Notes: generated by a model not told the origin, from the sequence alone. Counted from the stretch's first letter, positions 54,395 to 63,000 are shown. The stretch: 64,000 nt of DNA from Allobosea sp. Root381 (GCF_001429395.1 NZ_LMJT01000034.1:62001-126000), one strand, 5' to 3'. Translations and numbers: made by a program.

Positions 54395-55282
54395 ATGCCC
54401 ATCCGCAACGCTTCCCTCGCCGGCATCGTCATGATGCTGCTCGGCATCCTGCTGTTCTCCCTCAACGACGTGATGGGGAAATGGCTGGTCGCGACCTATA
54501 CCGTCGGCCAGGTCCTGCTGATCCGCAGCGCCGCCGCGCTGCTGCTGATCTTGCCCTTCGTCTTCGCGCAGGGGCTGCGCCGCACGCTGAAGCCCGAGAA
54601 GCCCAAGCTGCAGGTCCTGCGCGTGCTCTTCGGCTCGGGCGAGGTGGCGCTGTTCTACCTCGCCGTCTCCTATCTGCCGCTGGCGGACACGATGACGATC
54701 TGGCTCGCGGCACCGATCTGGGTGGTGATCCTGGCCGCGCTTCTACTCGGCGAGCGTGTCGATGCCGGGCGCTGGCTCGTCGTCGCCATCGGCTTCGTCG
54801 GCGTCGCGATCGCACTCGACCCGACCGGCGCGAGCCTTTCGATGCCGGCGCTGATCGCGCTCGTCGGCTCCGTGCTCTTCGCCGGCATGATGGTGGCCGG
54901 GCGCCAGCTGCGCGGCACGCCCGACGTGACGCTCGTCGCGTGGCAGACGCTGGGCGCGCTGGTGATGGGCATCGCCTTGCTGCCCTTCGGCTGGGTCACG
55001 CCAAGCCTGGCCGACACCGCCTTCATCGCCCTGCTCGGCGTCGTCGCCATGGGCGCGCATCTCTGCGTCACGCGCTCGCTCAAGCTGGCCGAGGCTTCCG
55101 TCGTGGTGCCCTATCAATACACGCTCATCGTCTGGGCGCTGGTCTTCGGCTGGTTCTTCTTCGGCGACTGGCCGACGCCGGCGATGCTGACGGGCGCCGC
55201 CCTGATCGTCGCGGCCGGGCTCGCCTTGCTCCTGCTCGAACGGCGCTCAGCCCCGGCGAAAGCCGCGCTTGATCTGCCCTGA
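54395..55282 (+). CDS. DMT (EamA) family transporter
   Basis: A 295-residue ten-helix inner-membrane protein with two EamA halves: GIVMMLLGILLFSLNDVMGKWLVATYTVGQVLLIRSAAALLLILPFVF, ALFYLAVSYLPLADTMTIWLAAPIWVVILAALLLGERV, and the second half from ALIALVGSVLFAGMMVAGRQL to AGLALLLLERRS. Such proteins export metabolites, often amino acids or purines; the substrate is not predictable. ATG 54395 was chosen because the frame upstream is arginine-rich and overlaps the divergent regulator's promoter region. Confidence 0.87.
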   Translation: MPIRNASLAGIVMMLLGILLFSLNDVMGKWLVATYTVGQVLLIRSAAALLLILPFVFAQGLRRTLKPEKPKLQVLRVLFGSGEVALFYLAVSYLPLADTMTIWLAAPIWVVILAALLLGERVDAGRWLVVAIGFVGVAIALDPTGASLSMPALIALVGSVLFAGMMVAGRQLRGTPDVTLVAWQTLGALVMGIALLPFGWVTPSLADTAFIALLGVVAMGAHLCVTRSLKLAEASVVVPYQYTLIVWALVFGWFFFGDWPTPAMLTGAALIVAAGLALLLLERRSAPAKAALDLP

Positions 55283-55345
55283 CCGCGCACGCGACACTCG
55301 ACACGCGACACTTTAGGCTCTGCCCAGCTGGCGAAGGACACAAAC

Positions 55346-56476
55346 ATGGCGTTGATCACCTATCTCACCACCGTGAAATTCGGCTTCGGCGAAATCGCCG
55401 GCATCGAGGCGGACCTAGCCGGCCTCGGCGTGAAGAAGCCGCTGATCATCGCCGACAAGGGCATCGTTGCCGCAGGCATCGTCGAGACGGTGAAGGGCTC
55501 GTCCGCGCTTCTGGCCAGCGCCCCGGTCTTCGACGGCACGCCGACGAACCCGACCGAAGAGGCGGTCGAGGCTGCGCTCGCGCCCTATCGCGAGCATGCT
55601 TGCGACGGGCTCGTCGCCATCGGCGGCGGCTCGCCGATCGACCTCGCCAAGGGTGTGGCACTGCTCGCGACCCATCCGGGCTCGCTCGAAACCTATGCCG
55701 CGATCCTCGGCGGCATTCCGAAGATCACCGCCGCGGTCGCACCCGTCATCGCCGTGCCGACGACGTCCGGCACCGGCAGCGAAGTCGGCCGCGCCGCACT
55801 GATCACGCTGAAGGACGGCCGCAAGCTCGGCTTCATCGCGCCGCATCTGATCCCGAAGCTCGCGATCTGCGATCCCGAACTGACGCTCGGCCTGCCGGGC
55901 TGGCTGACCGCCGCGACCGGCATGGACGCGGTCACCCACTGCATCGAGACCTATCTCAGCCCGCGCGAGAACCCGCCGGCCGAGGCGATCGCCCTCGACG
56001 GGCTGAAGCGCGCCGCCGCCCATATCGAGCGCGCGGTCAAGGACGGCTCGGACCGCGAGGCCCGCAAGGAGATGATGATGGCGGCCCTGCAGGGCGGCCT
56101 GACCTTCCAGAAAGGCCTCGGCGCCGTGCATGCGCTCTCCCACCCGCTCGGCGGGCTGAAGGAGGTTTCGCTGCATCACGGCACGCTGAACGCCGTGCTG
56201 CTGCCGGCGGTTCTGCGCTTCAACGCCTCGCATGCGCAGGAGAAATATGCGGAGATCCGCCGCGTGCTCGGGCTCAGCGCCGATGCCGACCTCGCGGAAT
56301 GGCTGGCCGGCCTGACCGCACACCTCGGCCTGCCGGCGAACCTCACCGCGATGGGCGTGCCGCGCAGCGTCGTGCCGGCCATCGCCGAAGCGGCGACCAA
56401 GGACCATTCCAGCGCGACCAACCCGCGCCCCGCCACCGCCGCCGATTATGCGGCGATGCTGGAAGCGTCTTTCTGA
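55346..56476 (+). CDS. Iron-containing alcohol dehydrogenase
   Basis: A 376-residue group III (Fe-dependent) dehydrogenase. The NAD-binding GGGSPIDLAKGVALL is near residue 90, followed by VPTTSGTGSEVGRAALIT. The metal ligands lie in LTAATGMDAVTHCIETYLSPREN, ALSHPLGGLKEVSLHHGTLNAVLLPAVL (two histidine positions). A C-terminal conserved end PRPATAADYAAMLEASF is present. Substrates in this family include 1,3-propanediol, butanol and maleylacetate; which one is unclear. GAAGGA precedes the ATG at 55346. Confidence 0.9.
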   Translation: MALITYLTTVKFGFGEIAGIEADLAGLGVKKPLIIADKGIVAAGIVETVKGSSALLASAPVFDGTPTNPTEEAVEAALAPYREHACDGLVAIGGGSPIDLAKGVALLATHPGSLETYAAILGGIPKITAAVAPVIAVPTTSGTGSEVGRAALITLKDGRKLGFIAPHLIPKLAICDPELTLGLPGWLTAATGMDAVTHCIETYLSPRENPPAEAIALDGLKRAAAHIERAVKDGSDREARKEMMMAALQGGLTFQKGLGAVHALSHPLGGLKEVSLHHGTLNAVLLPAVLRFNASHAQEKYAEIRRVLGLSADADLAEWLAGLTAHLGLPANLTAMGVPRSVVPAIAEAATKDHSSATNPRPATAADYAAMLEASF

Positions 56477-56483
56477 CGGGCCT

Positions 56484-56579
56484 CCGTCATGGTCGGGCTT
56501 GCCCCGACCATCTCGCAAACCAGCGGGTTATCGTCCAGAGATTCTCGGGCCTTCGCTTCGCTCCGCCCGAGAATGACGG
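56484..56579. repeat. Family A intergenic palindromic element
   Basis: A 96-base element between convergent genes with ends CCGTCATGGTCGGGC and GAGAATGACGG. Its right half (GATTCTCGGGC, CTTCGCTTCGCTCC, GCCCGAGAATGACGG) is nearly identical to 7691-7730, while its left half pairs GGTCGGG with CCCGACC, as in the rpsP-flanking copies; it is thus a hybrid of the two subtypes. Confidence 0.7.
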
Positions 56580-56591
56580 CCATCGGCTACA

Positions 56592-57227
56592 TCAATACAG
56601 CCGCGTGCGATAGGCCTCCGCCAGGTTGGCCTCGGCCTCCTCGACGCTGATGCCCTTGGTCTGCTCCGAAACGATCCGGCCGAGCGTCGGGAAGGAACCG
56701 CGCTCGACCTGCGAGGCCGGATCCCAGAGCTTCGAGCGGATCAGCGCCTTGCCGCAATGGAAGAAGGCCTCCTCGACCTCGACCACGAGGCCGAGCGTCG
56801 GCGTGCGCTCCTGCACCGTCGAGGCCTCCAGCAGATCGGCATCGCGCGTCAGCCGCGCCCGGCCGTTGACGCGCAACGTCTCGGCGATTCCCGGCACCAT
56901 GAAGATCAGCCCGACGCCCGGCGAGGAGAGGATGTTCCCGTAGCTGTCGACGCGGTTGTTGCCCCGCCGGTCAGGGATCAGCAGCGTGCGATCGTCCAGT
57001 ACCTGCACGAAGCCCGGCGCATCGCCTCGCGGGCTGGCATCCGCCCGCCCGGCCCCATCGGCGCTCGCCAGCACCAGGAACGGCGAGAGCGCGATGAAGT
57101 CCCGGCAGAAGCTGTCGAGCCGGTCGATGACCTTGCGCTCGGCCAGCGGATGAAGCACGCCGATATGCGCCCTCAGTTCCGCCTGGTCTGCGATGCGCGT
57201 TGCGGGATCGTCGAGCTCTGCAGCCAT
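56592..57227 (-). CDS. PPOX-type FMN-dependent flavoprotein (MSMEG_1061 family)
   Basis: A 211-residue split-barrel flavoprotein related to pyridoxamine 5-phosphate oxidases. Visible segments are KVIDRLDSFCRDFIALSPFLVLASADGAGRADASPRGDAPGFVQVLDDRTLLIPDRRGNNRVDSYGNILSSPGVGLIFMVPGIAETLRVNGRARL, which is the signature of the MSMEG_1061 group, and EEAFFHCGKALIRSKLWDP near the end. FMN or F420 binding is likely; physiological substrate unknown. GGAGGAAGAC precedes the ATG. Confidence 0.87.
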   Translation of the reverse strand: MAAELDDPATRIADQAELRAHIGVLHPLAERKVIDRLDSFCRDFIALSPFLVLASADGAGRADASPRGDAPGFVQVLDDRTLLIPDRRGNNRVDSYGNILSSPGVGLIFMVPGIAETLRVNGRARLTRDADLLEASTVQERTPTLGLVVEVEEAFFHCGKALIRSKLWDPASQVERGSFPTLGRIVSEQTKGISVEEAEANLAEAYRTRLY

Positions 57228-57448
57228 GTCTTCCTCCTCCGGGGATTGCTACAAGTGTCGTCGATCGGGCGGCCCCGCGCCAGCCGGGCCGCCATGCCGC
57301 CTGTGCATCGGCCCGCCTGTGCATCGCCGGATCGAAATGCCACAGCGCCCGCCGAGTTGCGCCGAACCCGCCCGCGCGCCTTGACCCGTGACGCTGCGCC
57401 AGCCATCGTGTGACATCGATTATTGCATTCTGCACGAGGCCTTGCCCC

Positions 57449-57922
57449 ATGCGCCGCGCATTGCTCCGAACAGCCCTCGCCTCCCTGGCCGTGATCGCAA
57501 CGGCGGCCGCGGCGAACGCGTCGGGCACCCGCTATGTCCCCCCGGCCGACCGTGCCGAGAACCGCATCATCCCGATGTACGGCAATCTGCCCGCCTGCGA
57601 GGACCCCGCCGTGCTCGGCGAGATCACAAGCTGGTTCAATTCGCGCGAGGCGAAGTTCTGGGGCCCGCTCCAGGCCGTCGCCTATGACCGGATCAGGCCG
57701 ATCGGCTTCCGCTCCTGGGGCGCCGATTTCATCCCGCGCCGCTTCTGCACCGGCCGCGTCGCCTTGAACGACGGCAGCTGGCACCGGGTCGACTATTCGG
57801 TGCGGGAGAATCTCGGCCTCTTCGGCTGGACCTGGAACGTCAACTGGTGCGTCAGCGGGCTCGATCGCCACCGCAGCTACGCACCCGACTGCCAGATGGC
57901 CCGCCCCGGCCCCGAGAGGTAA
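57449..57922 (+). CDS. Exported hypothetical protein
   Basis: A 157-residue protein with a signal peptide (MRRALLRTALASLAVIATAA, cleavage near ANA-SGT). The mature 130 residues contain four cysteines (in LPACEDP, RRFCTGR, NWCVSG and PDCQMA) and many aromatic residues (GLFGWTWNVNWCVSG), suggesting a small disulfide-stabilised periplasmic protein. A similar architecture is seen in conserved uncharacterised proteins of Hyphomicrobiales. It lies 9 bases upstream of the RNase T2 gene and is probably co-transcribed with it. Function unknown. Confidence 0.7.
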   Translation: MRRALLRTALASLAVIATAAAANASGTRYVPPADRAENRIIPMYGNLPACEDPAVLGEITSWFNSREAKFWGPLQAVAYDRIRPIGFRSWGADFIPRRFCTGRVALNDGSWHRVDYSVRENLGLFGWTWNVNWCVSGLDRHRSYAPDCQMARPGPER

Positions 57923-57931
57923 GCTTCCTCC

Positions 57932-58606
57932 GTGACGGTTGCGCGGTTCTGCCTGCGTCTGCTGGGCGTGCTCGGCCTTCTGGCCGGCGCGGCCCAGGCA
58001 CAGGGCTTCAATCAACGCGGCGGCGGCGCGCCGGGCGATTTCGACTTCTATGTGCTGGCCCTGTCCTGGTCGCCGGGCTTCTGCGAGCTCGATGGCGACC
58101 GCAGCCGCAACCGCGAGCAATGCGCGGACGGCGCCGGGCTGCGCTTCGTGGTCCATGGTCTCTGGCCGCAGCGAGAGCGCGGCTATCCGAGCGATTGCGG
58201 CCCTGCCGGGCGCACGCCCTCGCGCATCGCGCTGGAGCAGGCGGAAGGGTTGTTTCCGACCGAGAGCCTGGCCCGCTACCAGTGGCGCAAGCACGGCACC
58301 TGCTCGGGCTCGAGCCCGAGCGACTATTTCGCCGATGTCAGGCGCGCCCGCGAGAAAATCGTGATTCCCCCCGTCCTTGCCAAGGCGGAGCGCGACCAGA
58401 ACTGGGCCGCGATCGATCTCGAGCGCGCTTTCGTCGTCGCCAATCCCGGCCTGCGCACCGACATGATGTCCGTCGCCTGCCGGCGCGGCGTGCTGCAGGA
58501 GGTCCGCATCTGCCTGAGCAAGGACCTGCGGAATTTCCAGATGTGCCAGGAGGTCGACCGTTCGGGCTGCCGCCAGCGCGACATCACCGTCGTCGCGCCG
58601 CGCTGA
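57932..58606 (+). CDS. Periplasmic ribonuclease T2 family enzyme
   Basis: A 224-residue RNase T2. The N-terminus (MTVARFCLRLLGVLGLLAGAAQ) is a signal peptide, so the enzyme acts in the periplasm or outside, cleaving RNA with 2',3'-cyclic phosphate intermediates. The two catalytic active-site motifs are visible: CAS-1 LRFVVHGLWPQ and CAS-2 YQWRKHGTCSG, each with its histidine, plus ALSWSPGFCE at the N-terminal side. Several cysteines fit disulfides. The start is GTG at 57932, 10 bases downstream of the preceding stop with GAGAGG as ribosome-binding site. Confidence 0.9.
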   Translation: MTVARFCLRLLGVLGLLAGAAQAQGFNQRGGGAPGDFDFYVLALSWSPGFCELDGDRSRNREQCADGAGLRFVVHGLWPQRERGYPSDCGPAGRTPSRIALEQAEGLFPTESLARYQWRKHGTCSGSSPSDYFADVRRAREKIVIPPVLAKAERDQNWAAIDLERAFVVANPGLRTDMMSVACRRGVLQEVRICLSKDLRNFQMCQEVDRSGCRQRDITVVAPR

Positions 58607-58637
58607 CAGGCGGCGCAAAGCCGCGTAAGAGCGCGGG

Positions 58638-59489
58638 ATGAATTACCGCCACGGCTTCCATGCCGGCAACTTCGCCGATGTCCTCAAGCACGTCGTGCTG
58701 ATGCGCATCCTCGCCCACCTCAACGGCAAGGCTACGCCCTATCGCGTTGTCGACACCCATGCCGGCGCCGGCCGCTACGACCTCGGCTCCGAGGAGGCGT
58801 TGCGCACGCACGAATGGAAGGACGGCGTCGCGCGGCTCGACCGTTCGCCGCTGGCCCCCGCCGTCGAGGCACTGCTCAAGCCCTGGCGCGATGCGGTCGG
58901 TGCCGCGCGCAGCCTCTACGGCGCCGATGCCTATCCGGGCTCGCCCTGGCTCTGCCGGCAGGCGATGCGCCCGTACGACCGCCTGATCGCGGCCGAGCTG
59001 CATCCGCAGACATACAAGAGACTTGTGCAGATCATCGGCCGCGACGACCGCTGCAAGGCGCTGGCCATCGACGGTTGGAACGCCCTGCGGGCCAATGTCC
59101 CGCCCAAGGAGCGGCGCGGGCTCGTCCTGATCGATCCCCCCTTCGAGGAGAAGGACGAGTTCGAGACGCTGACGGCCGAGTTCATCGCCGCGCATCGCAA
59201 ATGGCCGACCGGCATCTACGCGCTCTGGTATCCCCTCAAGGAGCGCCGCGCGATCGAACGCCTGCTCGACAGCGTGGCCCTTGCCGGGATCGGGCGGCTG
59301 CTGCGGCTCGAGATCGATGTCGACCGGCCGGAAGCTGCCGGCGGCCTGAGCGCGACCGGCATGCTGGTCGTCAATCCGCCCTGGCTGCTGGCGGAGGAGG
59401 CGCGGATACTGCTGCCCGCGCTGACGGAGCGCCTCGCCCAGGGGCCGCGCCCGCGCTATCTATGCGAGCCGATCCGTCCGGACGGCTGA
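58638..59489 (+). CDS. rlmJ: 23S rRNA (adenine2030-N6)-methyltransferase
   Basis: A 283-residue RlmJ. MNYRHGFHAGNFADVLKHVVL is the diagnostic N-terminus, TPYRVVDTHAGAGRYDL carries the SAM-binding motif, and LVLIDPPFEEKDEFETL contains the catalytic DPPF of N6-adenine methyltransferases. It modifies A2030 of 23S rRNA on free RNA. The length and start agree with the family. It is in tandem with the RNase T2 gene (31 bases between) and with the GST gene downstream (28 bases). Confidence 0.93.
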   Translation: MNYRHGFHAGNFADVLKHVVLMRILAHLNGKATPYRVVDTHAGAGRYDLGSEEALRTHEWKDGVARLDRSPLAPAVEALLKPWRDAVGAARSLYGADAYPGSPWLCRQAMRPYDRLIAAELHPQTYKRLVQIIGRDDRCKALAIDGWNALRANVPPKERRGLVLIDPPFEEKDEFETLTAEFIAAHRKWPTGIYALWYPLKERRAIERLLDSVALAGIGRLLRLEIDVDRPEAAGGLSATGMLVVNPPWLLAEEARILLPALTERLAQGPRPRYLCEPIRPDG

Positions 59490-59517
59490 CCACCGCTCTT
59501 CGATTCAGGGTCTCGCC

Positions 59518-60123
59518 ATGCTCGTTCTGCGCTCCTCCCCCGCCTCGCCCTTCGGCCGCAAGGTCAAGATGGCGGCCATCGAACTCGGCCTGATGGATCG
59601 CATCGAGATCGTCGCCGCCGACACGACCGATCCCGCGGAGGCGCTGCGCCAGCAGAACCCGCTCGGCAAGATCCCGACGCTCGTGCTCGAGGACGGCACC
59701 ACCCTGTTCGATTCGCGCGTCATCGTGGAGTATCTCGACCATCTCGCCGGCGGCGACCGCCTCTTCCCGGCCGGCTCGGAGCGATTCGCGCAGCTGCGTC
59801 TCCAGGCGCTGGCGGATGGGCTCGCCGATGCGGCGCTGCTCCAGGTCTACGAAATCCGCTTCCGCCCGGAAGAGGCGCGTAACGACGCCTGGGTCGCCAA
59901 CCAGTCGGGCAAGGTCTCGCGGGCACTCGCCGCGCTCGAAGCCGCGCCGCCGGCCTTCGCCGACCGGCCGCGAATCGGCGAGATCGCGCTCGCCTGCGCG
60001 CTTGGCTATCTCGATCTGCGCTTCGCCGCGGCTTGGCGCGCCGACCATCCGAGCCTCGTCGCCTGGCTCGACGCCTTCGCCGCCAAGGTCCCGGCCTTCG
60101 AGGCGACCCGCTTCAAGGGCTGA
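59518..60123 (+). CDS. Glutathione S-transferase family protein
   Basis: A 201-residue cytosolic GST-like protein. The thioredoxin-like N-terminal domain (1-80) has LRSSPASPFGRKVKMAAIELGL, NPLGKIPTLVLEDGTTLFDSRVIVEYLD with the cis-proline and glutathione-binding DS pair. The helical C-terminal domain follows (LQALADGLADAALLQVYEIRF). The SSPASPFGRK start, with serine where other classes have tyrosine or cysteine, suggests a beta-like or YibF-like subgroup. Substrate unknown. Confidence 0.87.
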   Translation: MLVLRSSPASPFGRKVKMAAIELGLMDRIEIVAADTTDPAEALRQQNPLGKIPTLVLEDGTTLFDSRVIVEYLDHLAGGDRLFPAGSERFAQLRLQALADGLADAALLQVYEIRFRPEEARNDAWVANQSGKVSRALAALEAAPPAFADRPRIGEIALACALGYLDLRFAAAWRADHPSLVAWLDAFAAKVPAFEATRFKG

Positions 60124-60159
60124 GGGCCCGGCGCACCGGCTGCCGCGCCAAGGAGCACG

Positions 60160-60200
60160 CCGTCATTCCGGGACGCCTGCAGGGCGAGCCGGAATGACGG
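60160..60200. repeat. Short family A-like palindrome
   Basis: A 41-base inverted repeat with GCCGTCATTCCGG and CCGGAATGACGGC arms enclosing a short hairpin (GCCTGCAGGGCG). It keeps the GTCAT/ATGAC ends but lacks the internal stems of longer copies. Confidence 0.6.
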
Positions 60201-60273
60201 CGGCCTGCACCCATCGCCTCGAATCCGAACGTCGTTTCGGCCGCCGAGACCTGTCCGCCGTCGTCCAGGCAAC

Positions 60274-60302
60274 AAAAAACCCGGTGGCCGAAGCCACCGG
60301 GT
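60274..60302 (-). terminator. Intrinsic terminator of the porin gene
   Basis: On the minus strand: AACCCGGTGGC, loop TTCG, GCCACCGGGTT, then TTTTTT. An 11-bp perfect stem with a stable tetraloop and T tract, 29 bases after the porin stop. Confidence 0.9.
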
Positions 60303-60330
60303 TCATGAGATCCCCGGGAGGGGAGGCAGA

Positions 60331-61005
60331 CTAGAACTTGTAGTTCAGGCCGGCGCGGACAACCGAGAAGTCGGTGCCAACCTTGACGCCCGAGTCGAAC
60401 ACGTTCTTTTCGCCGAGGTCGACGTAGAGGTACTCGACCTTGGCGGTCCAGTTGTTGGTGAAGGCGTACTCGAGGCCGGCGCCGACGGCGTAGCCGCCCG
60501 TGTGCGACTTGTCGGTCGAACCACCAGCGAAGGCGCCCGCCGGGCCGATCGTGGTCTTCACGTTGCCGTAGGCCCAACCACCGGTGACGTAGGGCAGGAA
60601 CCGGTCGAAGGCCAGACCGACGCGGGCACGGACCGTGCCGAAGTAGTCGGTGCGGACGCGATCGCCGAAGGAGTTCGAGCCGGTGTTCAGGTCAGCGCCC
60701 TGGATGTCGGCCTCGACGCCGAGGACGAACTGGCCCATCTGGTAGTTGTAGCCGATCTGGCCGCCGCCGACGAAGCCGTCGAGGTCGCCGATGTTGACCG
60801 TGCGGGTGGTGCCGAACGTACCGGCGTTCACGTTGCCCCAGGCGTAGCCGGCGTTCACACCGACGTAGAAACCGGTCCAGGTGAAGACGGGAACGTAGAC
60901 CGGCGCAACGACCGGGCCCTTGCGGGACGGCAGATCGGCAGCCGAAGCGGCGCCGGCTGCGACGATGCCCAGAGCTGCAACGCTCGCAAGCAGATACTTC
61001 TTCAT
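60331..61005 (-). CDS. Omp25-like outer-membrane beta-barrel protein
   Basis: A 224-residue outer-membrane protein. The signal peptide MKKYLLASVAALGIVAAGAA is cleaved after ASA. Mature strands alternate polar and hydrophobic residues (FTWTGFYVGVNAGYAWGN, GFVGGGQIGYNYQMGQFVLGVEADIQGADL, FGTVRARVGLAFDRFLPYVTGGWAYGNVKT, EYAFTNNWTAKVEYLYVDLG) and the chain ends with phenylalanine (RAGLNYKF), as BamA substrates do. This is the porin_Omp25/31 family of Hyphomicrobiales, abundant and immunogenic in Brucella. GGAGTTT lies 7 bases upstream. Strong promoter and terminator suggest high expression. Confidence 0.92.
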   Translation of the reverse strand: MKKYLLASVAALGIVAAGAASAADLPSRKGPVVAPVYVPVFTWTGFYVGVNAGYAWGNVNAGTFGTTRTVNIGDLDGFVGGGQIGYNYQMGQFVLGVEADIQGADLNTGSNSFGDRVRTDYFGTVRARVGLAFDRFLPYVTGGWAYGNVKTTIGPAGAFAGGSTDKSHTGGYAVGAGLEYAFTNNWTAKVEYLYVDLGEKNVFDSGVKVGTDFSVVRAGLNYKF

Positions 61006-61064
61006 GATAAACTCCTCAGTCGTCGCTTCTGCCGGTCGGCCCGGCGGGTGATTTCGATAGCATC

Positions 61065-61093
61065 GTTATAGGGCAGGCTACTGGCTTTGTCTG
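61065..61093 (-). promoter_or_regulatory. Sigma-70-type promoter of the porin gene
   Basis: On the minus strand CAGACA (61093-61088), 17-base spacer, TATAAC (61070-61065). Both hexamers are close to consensus and the spacing is ideal. Transcription would begin near 61058, about 50 bases before the start codon. Confidence 0.7.
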
Positions 61094-61371
61094 TTGCATC
61101 CGAAGCACAGCTACCTCACAGACCGCGGCAAAAATGGGGCACGATTGAGATGACTGCCTCAAATCGGTAAAAACCGATTAATCTTTATTAAAGCAAGATG
61201 AATGGTAAATCGAATACTAATACCGCGGCGGCGATAGACTTTCCTCCGGCTACGAACGCCGCGGCTCGCATTAGGTTCCCTATCTCGCCACAATTTCCGC
61301 ACGCTGGCTTGCGCGCAATCTGGCGGGTGCTTAAGCGTCGCTTCGTCAGGCAGGAATAGCGAGGCTTCCGG
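61094..61371. other. AT-rich divergent region with a hairpin
   Basis: The remainder of the 366-base gap between the porin and glycosyltransferase genes. 61140-61225 is markedly AT-rich for this chromosome and contains a 7-bp inverted repeat AATCGGT-AAAA-ACCGATT (61162-61179) followed by TAATCTTTATTAAAG, which could be a regulator site or UP element. No gene is seen. Confidence 0.45.
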
Positions 61372-62178
61372 GTGCCGCCTCTTTCGATTTTCATCATCGC
61401 CCGCGACGAGGCCGACCGCATCGCACGCACCATCGCGGCGGTTCGCGCGCTCAGCGACGACATCGTCGTGATCGATTCCGGCTCGACCGACGGCACGCAG
61501 GCGATCGCAGAATCACTCGGCGCCCGCGTCATCTTCAATCCCTGGCCGGGCTACGGCCCGCAGAAGCGATTCGCCGAGGATCAATGCCGGCACGACTGGC
61601 TGCTGAATCTCGATGCCGACGAGGTCGTGCCGCCGGACCTCGCGGCGGAGATCGCAAGCCTCTTCGCCAATGGCGAGCCCGCCGCCGATGCCTTTGAGCT
61701 GCGCATCGCCGAGATCTTCCCGGGAGAGCCTGCGCCGCATCGCCTCGCCTACGCGCTTGCGCCGGTCAGGCTCTATCGCAAGGACAAGGGTCGCTATTCG
61801 CCCTCCCCGGTGCATGATCGCGTCGATCTCGTCGCCGGTGCCCGTGTCGCCCGGCTCAAGGGCACGGTCCACCATTTCTCGGTGCGCTCGCTCGGCGAGC
61901 AGATGGCCAAGCTCAACGGCTATAGCGACGCCCAGGCCGACGACCTCGACAAGCGCGGCATCACGCTCTCCGTCTTCCGGCTCGTCGCCGAGTTCCCGGC
62001 GAACTTCATCAAGGCCTATATCGGCCGGCGCCACGCCTTGCGTGGCGTCTATGGCTTCATGACCGCGATGAACTACGCCTTCTACCGCTATCTCAGGGTC
62101 GCCAAGCACTGGGAAAGGCGGCTGCAGCGCCGCACGGACGCTGCCGCGCCGCCGCAGCAGAAGTCGGACGAGAACTGA
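61372..62178 (+). CDS. Family 2 glycosyltransferase (LPS core WaaE-like)
   Basis: A 268-residue inverting glycosyltransferase of the GT-A fold: LSIFIIARDEADRIARTIAAVRALSDDIVVIDSGSTDGTQ carries the nucleotide-sugar-binding part, GPQKRFAEDQCRHDWLLNLDADEVVPP contains the metal-binding DAD, and VRLYRKDKGRYSPSPVHDRVDL is typical of the WaaE/KdtX lipopolysaccharide core beta-glucosyltransferase group. It likely adds a sugar to LPS core at the cytosolic membrane face. The start is GTG at 61372 with GAGG 7 bases upstream. Confidence 0.87.
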   Translation: MPPLSIFIIARDEADRIARTIAAVRALSDDIVVIDSGSTDGTQAIAESLGARVIFNPWPGYGPQKRFAEDQCRHDWLLNLDADEVVPPDLAAEIASLFANGEPAADAFELRIAEIFPGEPAPHRLAYALAPVRLYRKDKGRYSPSPVHDRVDLVAGARVARLKGTVHHFSVRSLGEQMAKLNGYSDAQADDLDKRGITLSVFRLVAEFPANFIKAYIGRRHALRGVYGFMTAMNYAFYRYLRVAKHWERRLQRRTDAAAPPQQKSDEN

Positions 62179-62222
62179 CGGGTCCGCAGCCTGTCACCCG
62201 CCGCGGCCGAATCGCGCAGCGC

Positions 62223-62867
62223 TCACGCGCCCGGGTCGGGACGATAGGGCGCACGGCCGCTGGCGAGCGCGCTGTCGAGCAGTTCGAGCCTGTCCTGCCC
62301 CCAGAACACCTCGCCATCGAGCACATAGCTCGGTGCGCCGAACACGCCGGCCTCGACGGCAGCGGCAATCGTGGCCTCGTAGCGCAGCTGCAACTCTTCG
62401 CCCTCGGCCGCCGCCGCGAGCGCCTGCGCATCGAAGCCGGCCGCCCGCGCGATGGCAAAGATCGCTTCCGGCCGCGTCATGTCGTCGTTGCGGGCCCAGA
62501 CGCCAGCCATGATTTCGGCCATGAAACGGCCGGGGTCGCCGCCGGCCGATGCGATCGCGATCACGAAGCGGTCGGCGAGCGAGGGATCGAACGGAAAATG
62601 CTTGGGCTGCAGCACGAGCGGCAGCTCGCGACGTTCGCGCCAGCGCTGCAGATCCAGCAGCCGATAGCGCTGGCGCACCGGATGGCGCTTGGGGAGCGGC
62701 AGGCCACCCGTCTCGTCGAAGACGGCGCGCAACGGCACCGGCCGGTAGACGATCTCGCAGCCATGCCGCCGCGCGATGTCCAGGAAGAGAGCGTGCCCGA
62801 GATAAGTCCAGGGCGAATGCAACGAGAAAAAGTACGCGATCGAGCGGGGCAAGTTCGGGCTTTCCAT
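62223..62867 (-). CDS. 2-hydroxychromene-2-carboxylate isomerase-like (DsbA fold)
   Basis: A 214-residue thioredoxin-fold protein of the HCCA isomerase/GST kappa family: IAYFFSLHSPWTYLGHALFLDIARRHGCEIVYRPVPL, with the conserved serine in SPWTYLG replacing the DsbA cysteine pair; FVIAIASAGGDPGRFMAEIMAGVWARNDDM and GVFGAPSYVLDGEVFWGQDRLELLDSAL complete the signature. HCCA isomerases use glutathione in naphthalene-type degradation; many homologues have unknown substrates. No aromatic-degradation genes are adjacent, so the exact role is open. Confidence 0.87.
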   Translation of the reverse strand: MESPNLPRSIAYFFSLHSPWTYLGHALFLDIARRHGCEIVYRPVPLRAVFDETGGLPLPKRHPVRQRYRLLDLQRWRERRELPLVLQPKHFPFDPSLADRFVIAIASAGGDPGRFMAEIMAGVWARNDDMTRPEAIFAIARAAGFDAQALAAAAEGEELQLRYEATIAAAVEAGVFGAPSYVLDGEVFWGQDRLELLDSALASGRAPYRPDPGA

Positions 62868-63000
62868 GATTTGGCCGGCGGAGCTCGTCGCCGCGCGGCG
62901 CAGGTTGTCCCCTGTCTCGGACGGCCATGGCGCGCGGCGGCGAATGGTGATGAGGCGGGCAGCGAGACGAGGGGTCGCCGCCCGGTGAGCCCTTCGCCGA

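Noticed and set aside
57297..57326. Two 14-base direct copies of CCGCCTGTGCATCG
   Set aside because: Only two copies with a 2-base gap and no associated feature; could be replication slippage without function.
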